From NCBI GenBank assembly GCA_021234155.1, contig JAJEKV010000096.1, forward strand, positions 3,471,678 through 3,535,677: a stretch of DNA of 64,000 bases, written 5' to 3'. The translations under genes and the position numbers were made by a program. The notes beneath the pieces are model-generated. The model made no database searches. It was not told the DNA's origin and was given only the letters and a program-made list of their open reading frames with translations. Source of the DNA: Isoetes taiwanensis (taxonomy: Eukaryota; Streptophyta; Lycopodiopsida; Isoetales; Isoetaceae). Shown here in pieces: positions 36,320 through 46,161 of the stretch. The stretch's first letter is position 1. Each line of letters begins with the position of its first letter.

Positions 36320-36637
36320 ATGGTGCAAATTTTGGTGCCATGGTATGCTTTTGGCAGCCATGTTGCCGAATGGCTGATTCGAAAGGAGGTGCATGTTAGT
36401 CGCATCTCCTTCGTCGTCAAAGCCTTGGGGTCATGGTATGAGTGGCGACCTTGGAGGCCATGTCCAAAGTGTGTAGATGAGTTGATAAGTGTTGACATCG
36501 ACAATCTTATTGTCAAGCTCGAAAAATTCTATAGCCAAAGCATCTTTGTCGAAGTGAGGGAGGTCAAAGAAGTCATTGATGACATGTTGTTTGTGCTGAA
36601 GAATGAGGAAGATGGTTGGGAGAATAATATGGGTTGA
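36320..36637 (+). CDS. Unrecognised 105-aa ORF
   Basis: The ATG directly follows TTGTCATGTAG, which resembles a splice acceptor. The product starts MVQILVPWYAFGSHVAEWLI, has a CPKC pair in WRPWRPCPKCVDELIS, and a helical acidic C-terminal part (KEVIDDMLFVLKNEEDGWEN). No homologue is recognised. It lies just upstream of the Helitron helicase and might be a captured exon. Confidence 0.3.
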   Translation: MVQILVPWYAFGSHVAEWLIRKEVHVSRISFVVKALGSWYEWRPWRPCPKCVDELISVDIDNLIVKLEKFYSQSIFVEVREVKEVIDDMLFVLKNEEDGWENNMG

Positions 36638-37092
36638 GAGCATAGTGCAGTGCAGGTCTTCGTTTATGTAGATAGGCCTTTTGAAAATGCTGTTGTAGCA
36701 CCTTTTCTATGGTAGAAGAGCATTGCCTTACAATACTCTTTTTTGTACTTCATGATTTTTTGTACTTCATGAAAGTTATAAGGTACATTCCTTATGTACC
36801 TTTTTGATGTAATCCTATAACATGGTCAATGGATAAAAAAACTTATCTATTTATTATAGTCTCCTCATTTATATATATTTTTCCTTTACTTGAGAACTTC
36901 AAGATTTCCTTTTTTTGGCACATTGTTAGTACCTGATTCTCAAAGTACATAGCATTGTGTTCATGAAGGTCAAAACAAATAGTTTCCCTGTTTGATAGGG
37001 TTTAGGGTTAGGTCGTTTATGACACTCCTAGGTTGTAAGTTCAGTTTCATGGTGGCATGGGCACGTGATATATTTGAGGTCCTTCCCTACCT

Positions 37093-37188
37093 GTAGAAAT
37101 TACGTTCATCAATCTCTAAGATTCTTTTAGGGATGTAAGTGTAGAATTTACGTTCATCAATCTCTAAGATTCTTTTAGGGATGTAAGT
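37093..37188. repeat. Two 48-bp tandem units
   Basis: GTAGAA(A)TTACGTTCATCAA...GGGATGTAA occurs at 37093 and 37141. The period is a multiple of three. On the minus strand, within an open frame (37087-37278), it encodes YIPKRILEIDER twice. Confidence 0.9.
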
Positions 37189-40100
37189 TTGCACGCTTAT
37201 TTGACCCTTGGCTACCTTCCCAAATGCCCCATTGGTATCCATAACCTCATCTTTATGTTCAGGGTATGGTGACATCAAAAACCATGAGTCCTGGAACTTC
37301 TAAAGATGGCAAGGCTACAAATGTCACACCCGAACAAGAATCAAAGTCGGCTACAAAGTCGGCTAGCATTCCTCTCAGCCGCTGAGGTAATGCGAGCAAA
37401 TCCAGCTGTTGATATGCGTCTTCGGATTCCAAGTGCAAACCTGCAGGATTCACGTAGACGACAATATAGTGCTCCATCTGCAAATGAGATAGCAATATTA
37501 ATGCCAATTGACACTGGCCCAGAAGACAATCTCAGAGACATTGTGGTACATTCTAAAGATGGAGGAATAAGGCATATTGACGCACTGCATTCATCATATG
37601 ATGCTCTCCACTTTGCACTACTCTTCCCCTATGGAACTGATGGCTGGCATACTGGGATCAAGCAAGTGAACATATCAAAGGGAGTAACCATGTTGCAATT
37701 CTATAAGTATCATCTCTACAGTGCTGCGGTGGCACATTATCACCATTGCATATTGCTGGGAGATTGTTCCATGAGTACATTTGTGACATGTTTGCTAAGA
37801 TGTGGCGGTGAAGATTGGGTTGGGTACAACTAAACCAAGCTCAACTAAATGGCGAATTGTATAGTGGTATTGTGGATTCCACTGGGCATGATGGTAATTC
37901 CATTGGTAGTGTCATTCTACCGACAACATTTCTTGGAAGCACCGCGTTATATGACTCAACTATACCAAGATGCAATGGCAATTGTTAGGGAGCTTGGCCG
38001 ACCAGATTTGTTCATCACTATGACGCCAACCCAAAGTGGCGAAATCACTAAGGAGCTCATAAATGGCGGGACCCTTCCGGCGTGCACTGATTTAGTAGCG
38101 GTGTCTTCTACCTAAAGTTGAAGGAGCTATTAGAGATTGTGTCACATCATGGCATATTTGGCGCATGTACGCTAGGATTCATGTCATTGAGTTCGAAGAG
38201 GGTCTTCCTCATGTGCATCTCCTTAACATATTGTACCAGGAGGACAAGCCGCTCACGGTCGAGGATATAGATAAAGTGATTTGTGCGGAGATTCGAGATA
38301 AGGAATCCAACCCGGAATGTATGAGGTGGTCACACGGCCGAGATGATGCATGGCCCTGTGGCCCTACATATCCTAATGCTCCTGTATGGTTGATGGGGTT
38401 TTGCGATAAAGGTGCGAAGCAATTTCTGGAGCGGAGACTATGATTAACAATAGCGGCTACCCACTCTCTGATAGAAATGATGGAAGAAGCTGTCTATCGA
38501 GATGGCATGAACATGGACAATAGATGGGTTGTACCCTACAATCCGTGGTTGTCGTGCTATTTTAGATGCCATATTAATGTTGAGATATGTGCCCATATTA
38601 AGGGAGTCAAATACTTATACAAGTACATTTACAAGGGTCCAGACATGGACAAGGTTCTGGAGAGAGTGTCACCACGAGCACTATAGCAGATGACCATGAC
38701 GAGGTTCAGCAGTATGTCAATGCCAAATACTATTACGCCTCACGAGGCGCATATGTCGGTTGTTCAAGTTTGGATTGCAAGAACGGGAGAATCCTCATGT
38801 CGTGCGTTGTGCGGTTCACCTTCCTAATGAGCAGCCAATACTTTTCGATGAGAATGCAGACTTAGATGAAGTGGTTAACAATGCACATGACACCACTCTC
38901 ATGGGTTGGTTTAGGGTGAATGCTGCAAATGAATACCCAGTGTCCCGTACTTTGTTGTACCATAAAGCGACATACAAATGGACAAAACGTGAACGTATTC
39001 AGGTTATGCCATCTGTGGGTAGAATGTACTTTGTGACTCTACAACCACACTATTCCAGGAGGAAATGATGTATGTGAGTATGGATAAAGTCCTATCTGAT
39101 TCCGAGAAGTTGAACATTGATCAGCGGTCAGTTTACGATGCTGTTCTCGACCATGTGATCGATAAGACTGGTGGTGGGGTCTTCTTCGTGAATGGCCCTG
39201 GTGGAACCGGGAAAACATATCTATATAACACTCTCCTAGGGTATGTACGTGCAAGGGGTTGGATTGCTCTGGCAGTTGCATCTTCTGGTATTGCGTCGGT
39301 GTTACTGCAAGGTGGTGAGCGGCTCATTAAGCGTTTCAAGATACCCATAGGGGCACACGAAGCATCTACTTGCAACATTCAAAGGCGTCGAGAATTGGCA
39401 AGACTCATCCAGAGCATGTCGGTTGATTGTATGGGATATGAGGCACCAATGATGCACAAATGGATATTTGAGGCGATGGATAGAACATTGAGAGATGTGA
39501 TGGGCAATGAAGCGGACCCGTTTGGTGGGATTCCAATACTATTGGGAGGGATTTCCGACAAATACTACCGTGGTTCCTAAAGGTTGCGCGCTTCAAATCG
39601 TGAAAGCTTCTCTAAAAGCGTTAATTATATATACGGGATAGTGTGAGAGAATATAAAGCGACAATCATCATCATGCTTGGCGTCATGAATGCATTGGGCT
39701 TAGATGCGCTTGAACAACAAGCATTTCTTGACTACTTACTAAGTATAGGAGATGGCGAGAACCAACCTTTACGGAGAAGGGTGTTGATATGGTCCATCGC
39801 CCCACGAGATATATGCCTTGGCTCGGATGATGTGGATGATTTAATTAGGGACATATTTCACGATATCCAGCGCTGGAAAAAGTGATTTTACGGACACATC
39901 GTGCAATACTATCACCTTTGAACCATTTTGTCGATGAGATCAATAAGAAGGTGGCGTCTCTCATCCACGGAGAGGCGACAAATTACTAGTGCTGTCGAAT
40001 CATAGGCCTTGAATGGCCAAAGCGAGTCTATATCCCATTGAGTTTCTTAATGCACAAACTCAAGTGGTGTACCGCCCACGAGCTAAACCTAAAGGTGGGA

Positions 40101-40555
40101 ATGATTGTAATGTTGTTGAGGTCTACATCGTTCAAGAAGGGCACGTGCAATGGAACCACGATTGATTATCTGAAAGCTGGGAAGGCGTGTCATTGAGGCC
40201 TGAGATAATGCTTAGGGACACCGTTGGTGACAACGTGCTCCTATCAAGCATTCAATTGTGCCCCCTCTGGATTCAGGTTTGCCATTTCAGTTTGAAAGGG
40301 TGCAATTCCCTTTGCAGCCGGCCTTTGCCATGACCATAAACAAGTCCCAGGGCGAGACAATGCATAAGGTGGGGATATATCTTCCAAAGCCTGTCTTTAC
40401 GCATGGACAATTATATGTGGCATTCTCAAGGGTACAAAATCGACAAAGGAATTCGAGTTGCTATCAAAGACCCACCATCCATGCCTCAAGAAGGCGCCAC
40501 ACCTCTGATCTCAAGGTTCACAAAGTGCGTGGTTTACGGATGCTTTGTGATGGAG

Positions 40556-40670
40556 GTAAGTGTCATGTCCTCGACTAGCGTTGTAATGTCCATATATTGT
40601 ATGTATATGTGTTTTTGAGGGGAGGTTTTCATGCTTCTTAGATGATTATTGATCTTCTGAATGTGTGCAG
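40556..40670 (+). other. Intron 1 of the Helitron C-terminal part
   Basis: GATGGAG|GTAAGTGTC to TGTGTGCAG|ATCATGAAG, 115 bp. Splicing joins YGCFVME to IMKPYTPFVPREL in one frame, the same frame that continues the helicase end ([10 protein letters not shown]). Confidence 0.65.
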
Positions 40671-40755
40671 ATCATGAAGCCCTACACACCTTTTGTACCT
40701 CGGGAACTTGGAAATCCTAAGCCGAGGGCGATAGTTCATGTACATCGTAGAGATG

Positions 40756-40910
40756 GTGAGTGAAAGATTTGTTAGTTCCAACAATAACAATTGCTTATAT
40801 GCTTCTTAATAGGATATGCTTCTTAATAGGATATATATTCTATCATTTATTAAGAAGTTTATCAATGCATGTTTCCTATCGTTTTCTGAAATGATACCTT
40901 TTTATTGTAG
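40756..40910 (+). other. Intron 2 of the Helitron C-terminal part
   Basis: AGAGATG|GTGAGTGAA to TTATTGTAG|GGAGTTATG, 155 bp. Splicing joins HVHRRD to GSYAIVDNTRWRVAVLE without breaking the frame. Confidence 0.65.
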
Positions 40911-41562
40911 GGAGTTATGCGATAGTTGATAACACACGCTGGCGTGTTGCTGTGTTGGAGTAAAAAAAGTTCCCCTCTAAGTATACATGCAGGGGAACTT
41001 GCTTCACGCCAGGAGGCATCACACACATTGGTGTTTGTGATGGGAGATGGTTCAAGGCTTGGGCATCGATTCCACATGATGCAGTTGGTGATTACGAGCT
41101 TCCTGAGTTCCTGACAAAGCATAACATCGTTGTTGGTACACCTGAGTCGCGCGTGTGGGACATGGTATCGAGCATGTTTACCGCGTTCATGTTAATACCA
41201 TAGGCACGCACGGGGGAGGAGCTTATATACCCTATCGGCCGCCAAGCTTAAGCCGCTCGAGAGCGGCCGGGCGTTCCACGAGTTCTTTGGGACAGGTTCT
41301 TCATGATGTGGATCCATTGAGATTGATGGACATAACCTCATTTTGCACTAAAAGTATTTTGTATTTGCGTATAGAACCAGTATATTTGTTTAACATTTTG
41401 TTTGAACTTCATATTATGTGTACACTTTTAAAGGGTAAAGTTTGTTCAATATATCTATATGTGTCTATTTCCACCTACACATATATTGCCTTCGATGCAT
41501 TGTGCACATTCACGACACAACCACAACTAACGCACATAAATGAACTCATACATCCACGACTA

Positions 41563-41593
41563 ATGCCCGGCATCGCCGGGCATACGTTTCTAG
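41563..41593 (+). mobile_element. Helitron 3' terminus, plus strand
   Basis: ATGCCCGGC-ATC-GCCGGGCAT forms a perfect 9-bp stem with a 3-base loop. Six bases later comes CTAG (41590-41593), followed by T, the usual insertion context. It lies 390 bp past the RepHel relic on the same strand, so it should be that element's end. Confidence 0.88.
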
Positions 41594-41619
41594 TACCATA
41601 TTCAAAAGAAATACAGAAG

Positions 41620-41910
41620 CAACATAAATCCGTGAAGTTTGCAAACTGAAAAAAAAAACACAGAATCCCTAAAGCAAAAGTTAGCGGCCTCGCAAGAATC
41701 TTTGCAGAAAGCAGAGCTTAATGAAATTTTGCCTCAAATCAATTCAGGGACCTAGTTTGGGATCGATATATTGTTGTCACCAAAATCGGTCGAGGAATCT
41801 TGTGAGGGAATCGAGAGCTATTCTATTTTACGTAGAGTCAAAAATGGTCAATGCCCCTGGCTGATTGTGGTGACAATGTGGTGATACATGTGGTGATACA
41901 TGTGGTGATA
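41620..41910. repeat. Direct repeat, left copy, at the Helitron edge
   Basis: Shares AAAGCAAAAGTTAG, AAGAATCTTTGCA, AGCAGAGCTTAATGAA and GTCAATGCCCCTGGCTG with 43140-43420. It begins almost at the Helitron 3' end. A further 17-base block, GGTGGGTGGCTCGGGT, occurs at 42002 and 43127. Confidence 0.8.
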
Positions 41911-42010
41911 GATGTGGTGATGCAAATGGTACATGTGGTGAATCATGTGGTGACATGTGGTGGATCATATGGTACATGTGGTGAATCATGTGGTGACATG
42001 TGGTGGGTGG
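41866..42010. repeat. CATGTGGTGA tandem array
   Basis: About ten units of (A)CATGTGGTGA with small variations (ATACATGTGGTGAT, AATCATGTGGTGAC). This is the cleanest version of the motif family seen at 1421, 22745 and 45653. Confidence 0.85.
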
Positions 42011-42192
42011 CTCGGGTCCTGAGGTGTGAAATCGTATGCATGCAAACATCCCTTTCCTCTTCTGCCTCATTCCCAAAATCGTATGCATGCAAACATCCCT
42101 TTTATTCCCAAAATTCTGCCCTGCAGCTTCATTCCGTCCATCTTCCTCTTCCGCGGGTCAGCTTCATTCCGTCCATTTCGTTCATTCCGTCA

Positions 42193-42453
42193 ATGGCCAG
42201 GTTCAAAACTACAGTTCGCAAGAGTACTCCAGCTATTGTGCCTGCTCCTTCGCCGGCCATCCGGTTACAGTGGTGGCCAAGTTCAATCCACCAGAAGTGG
42301 AAAAACTTATCATTGAGGCACAAGCTGTTTTTTCAATCCGGGTTTTCGAATGAGTTGATCGAGGTTACCCTGATGAGGAGCATCTTCTAGAAATGAAGAT
42401 GTATGCCATGGAGGACGACCTCCATATAGAGCTGAGGATGGCCCCCGCCTGAA
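42193..42453 (+). pseudogene. Broken small protein with histone H3-tail-like start
   Basis: An ATG at 42193 starts MARFKTTVRKST. Nine of these twelve residues equal the canonical H3 start (MARTKQTARKST). The frame runs on to 42390 without H3 globular-domain similarity. A second frame gives HPVTVVAKFNPPEVEKLIIE, then YPDEEHLLEMKMYAMEDDLH to a stop at 42453, after one in-frame TGA. The real protein may start with the H3-like tail and shift into this helical part. Function unknown, and the resemblance may be chance. Confidence 0.3.
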
Positions 42454-43139
42454 GATCAAGCCTGCTGCCAGCCTTGATTAGTTTTTAGATTTGTTTTTTT
42501 AATCCCGGGTTTCAATTGTTTTGCAATAGTCCTTGTGATCCGATCTTGAGGCATAAGTTGTGGCAGGCTTACCAAGTCTCAAGCTTGTCTGGCACAGTTA
42601 AGCGGGAAATTTGGTCGACATTCCTACAGATTGTGAATCATGATGGGCACTTCATTTCTTAGCACCACACTTATCATTGTACTTGATCACATTCTAGTGG
42701 TTTAATATATTCCTATATTCTTCAAAAAAAAAATAGTCCTTGTGACTATTTTTTGTAAAGCTTTTTGATTAATGACAGAACTCCTCTTCTCTACAACTGC
42801 TGTGTTTATTTTTTTTGCTTTAACTGTTCTCTTAGTTTCCACTGTTCTTTTAGTTAACTGAACTGTTTCTATCCTTTTCTGTACAGATATAAGAAACATG
42901 TTTGGTATTTAGTTTGCAACTCAAGTTTTTGGTATTTAGTTTGCAACTCAAGTTAATGACAGTTTTTGTCATTAATTATAAAATGCAAAGTACAAAGCAA
43001 AGTATGCCTTTACTGAAATAGCATACCAAAACAAACATTAAAGCCAACAAGGAATTTCAAGGTGCAGAATTTATGATCTGCACACTAACAAAATATGGTA
43101 ACCAACAGCAAATACCAAAATATGAGGTGGGTGGCTCGG
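42454..43139. other. Unassigned AT-rich stretch
   Basis: No supported gene. A TTTGGTATTTAGTTTGCAACTCAAGTT duplication (about 42901 and 42930) is the only structure noted. Confidence 0.5.
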
Positions 43140-43420
43140 GTTCAAAAGAAATAGAGTTCAAAAGAAACTGAAAAGAAAAACACAGAATTCCCTGAAGCAA
43201 AAGTTAGTGGCCTTGCAAGAATCTTTGCACAAAGCAGAGCTTAATGAATTTTGGTCTTATATCAATTCAGGACCTAATTTGAGATCCATATATTGCTGCA
43301 CCAAAATCAGTCAAGATATTGTGAGGAATCTGAGAGCCATTCCATTTTCTGACCGGGTCAAAAAATAGTCAATGCCCCTGGCTGGTTGTGGTGAAAACTG
43401 TGGTGATGCAAACGTTATTT
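43140..43420. repeat. Direct repeat, right copy
   Basis: Counterpart of 41620-41910, 1.5 kb away and more intact at CTG/CAG triplets. It ends in GTGGTGAAAACTGTGGTGATGC, a short form of the TGTGGTG array, next to the 3' end of the minus-strand relic. Confidence 0.8.
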
Positions 43421-45299
43421 TTATATTTCAATTAATAAAAATACATATGGAAATCTACCATACCAGGTAGAATAGTAATTACATAAGCACACATGGAATA
43501 CAGATTCATGGGCCTTTTAACAAAATTATCTAAAGATGTCTTAGATACATATCGATGAGCAAAATTTTTGGACCAAGTTTTTCTTTTTTCAAGTTCAGTT
43601 CTAGACCATTTCTTCCACATCCTGCATGGTTAAATTAGGGACCTCATTCCTGCCAAACATCTTCAGCAACATGTCTAGCGTGGTAGTAGGGTAGTTAGTG
43701 AAGTCCAATAAGAGGAGGACATGGGCCTCCCTCCTTTGCTACCATTTGTGGTATAAGTTCTGAAAGTAAGGCTTCAGACTATTGAACCTCCACAATTCAT
43801 GCTGCTTCATCACTTTTTTGATGGCTTTGGCATGCACCATCTCCCTTCTCAGTGCCTTAAAAGTTTCTACCTGCTCAAGCTTAGAAAGCCGGGATTCTTC
43901 TTCATCTGAGTATTCAGCATTCCCCATCATCATATCAGCGGCACCAAACCTATTCAGTCTACTCTGCCCGTCTGTGTAGCACATCATCACAAATAATAAG
44001 GTTAGTAATATAGAAATCATATTCTACTACAAAGAAAGGGAACTGCCTATCACTGCCTTGGCTTCTAATTCTTTAAGCCTATCAGGAATTAACCTATGTT
44101 TTAAGCCTAGAATACCTCGGAATTCATGGATCCTACGGTGGCCCTGCTCCTCTAATATCCACCTATGTTCCTAGTTTATTTGCTCCAATATAGGTCCTAC
44201 CAGATGCGACTACATTTGGACTGGCGAAATTGTTTGTGCTCGTGTTCTCCTTTTGTCTTCTTCCGCCATAGCTGGATTGGGATAAGCCAATGTCTGCATG
44301 CAAAACTAGATTTATCCTTTCCGTCCAATGCTTCCCGCCCAGCCAACTTTTGAATGATTGACCTTGCATTTGATGTGACAGATTTTCAATGGTGGGTTTC
44401 ATCATGTGTTTCTTTGTCCCATTCTGTTCATCCTTAATGTAATTTTTCTTTGTGTCACTTTCACCCTGCTCCCACCAAATCCAGCCATTGTACCTTTCCC
44501 CTTAGTCTATTAAAGAGTGAAGATTTATATTAAACATATAAAAGATTACATAAGGTAGAGCGAGGATTTGTATTAAACATTTCAGATTACATGAGAAACA
44601 AAAACAGACTTCTGCACAATTTCTTATATACATTGCTTTCGAACTTAGGATGACAAAATTCATTCCTGGTCCTTGCCTTACTGTGCTTCTATCAAAAAGA
44701 GATCTGGATCCAGCTCCTCCTCGTCCTCTTCTATGATCACCCGGTCCGGTGCCACCGGTCACTTGCCGACCTATTTCATCAGTTAGGAGGAAAGCAAAAA
44801 CCATAATGGTGCAGTGTTATCAAACAGAATAGCAGCTTCTCCATGTGCATCATGCTTGGCCTTGTGATGATAGAACATATCCCTGAAGTGAAGGAATTGG
44901 TCCTCTGTAAACAACCTATCATAACTAAACAAGAACACTTGGTAGCCATTAAGGAGAAAAGGTTTCAACCTTTGCAGATCCTGGTCAATAGTATGAGAAA
45001 GAGGCCAAAGATGCTCGTTATTAAAAATTTCAGTGGCAGCAGAGTAAGGAGAGAGGTCTGGGAGGTTCGGTGTACAATTCGTCCTCTTGGTGAGAGCTTT
45101 CAGCATTTCTATGGTCATATTTTCATCCGGTGAATAGAGAAATTTATGTTGCCTGAGGATGTTGAATCCATTCTGCATTGGTGAAAATCGGGACAGCAGG
45201 CCTAGGTATTAGCGGCTCTTCTTCTCTGGTCACATTGTCCCATTCCGGTGCTTCTTGGTTTTGCAGCATCCAAGAGGTGAAGTTGGTCATGTCGAAGCT

Positions 45300-45425
45300 C
45301 CCGAACTGTAGCTGTTGTAAACTGTAAACTGCTTCCTAACTGTAAACTGTAAACTGCTTCCGAAGTAGCTGCTGCTGTAGACTGTAAGCTGCTCCCGAAC
45401 TGCTGTAAACTGTAAACTGTATAAA
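45300..45425. repeat. CTGTAAA array
   Basis: Repeated CTGTAAACTGTAAACTGCTTCC and GCTGCTGCTGTAGACTGTAAG units. Nearly every unit holds CTG, and nearly every one differs in copy A. Confidence 0.8.
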
Positions 45426-45652
45426 GTGGCTTCGGGAGGGGGCTTCGGTCAGGAGCCAGAAGAATGGCACCTCGGGCCTTTTGGGTTGCCCGAGGTCATT
45501 AATTTTCGTCATCCCCTAATGATTTTTGGGTACGGTTGTCAGCCAAAGGATGATGAGGGGAATTGCTGGGACCGAGAGAATTTAAGGAAAAGGAAAGGAA
45601 AAGTGGAAAAGCTGTTCAGAAGGATCTATCTGGCTCGGGGGAAGAGCCACAA

Positions 45653-46161
45653 CGTGACACATATGGTGAAACATGTGGTGAAACATGTGGTGACACATAT
45701 GGTGAACCTGGCGTGGTGACTCATGTGGTGAAACATGTGGTGAAACATGTGTTGACATGTGGTGAACCTGGCGCATGTTACATCAGGGACATCAAAATAC
45801 AATTACATATTACATCAAAAGCAAACATATTACATTGAAACAAGGGACATCAAAATACAATTGAGCATGGAATTGATATATTTACAGCATTTATTTTACA
45901 CCATATTTTTCACCACACTACGCACCACATAGCGTATATTACAGCATGTATTTTACACCATGTTAATCACCACACTAGGCACCACAAAGCATATATTTAC
46001 AGCATTTATTTTACATCACGTGCCTCACCACACTAGGCACCGCATATCATATATCACAGCATTAATAGGCACCACATACCACAAGCAATCACTAACCACA
46101 ACAACCACATATCACACGCAATTACTAACCACATACCACATTAACAATAAAAAATGTGGTG
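45653..46161. repeat. Inverted clusters of TGTGGTG motifs, copy B
   Basis: CATGTGGTGAAA-type units at 45655-45770, reverse-complement CACCACA/ACCACAT units at 45898-46140, and a last ATGTGGTG ending at 46161. The cluster cuts the minus-strand relic just after HATHYLEESQ, so it behaves like an insertion or intron. Ends not resolved. Confidence 0.6.

Larger units (their letters stand above)
37306..41203 (+). pseudogene. Helitron Rep/helicase relic with spliced C-terminal extension
   Basis: The order is that of RepHel proteins. N-terminal part: RRQYSAPSANEIAILMPID and YDALHFALLFPYGTDGWH. Rep: YQDAMAIVRELGRPDLF, HUH motif in GLPHVHLL (HVH at 38210-38218), DNRWVVPYNPWLSCYF, and the two-tyrosine motif YLYKY (38612 and 38624). 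Pif1-like helicase: Walker A GPGGTGKT (39194-39217), LAVASSGIASVLLQGG, then [20 protein letters not shown] and [12 protein letters not shown] near the end. Damage: several frameshifts and stops; the Walker B DEAPM reads YEAPM; GGDFRQ-LP is GGISDKYY. After the helicase two GT-AG introns lead into exons encoding PYTPFVPRELGNPKPRAIVH and GICFTPGG-like text, closing at 41203 with one in-frame stop (TAA at 40962 region). RepHel drives rolling-circle transposition. Confidence 0.88.

Noticed and set aside
37001..37016. TTTAGGGTTAGG as a telomeric repeat
   Set aside because: Only about two degenerate units; too short to be an interstitial telomere array.
41236..41269. Restriction-site-rich palindrome (CGGCCGC ... 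AAGCTT ... CTCGAG ... GCGGCCG) resembling a cloning linker
   Set aside because: No complete NotI site, no vector backbone beside it, and plant-like sequence on both sides. It is more likely a natural short inverted repeat just after the Helitron coding region.
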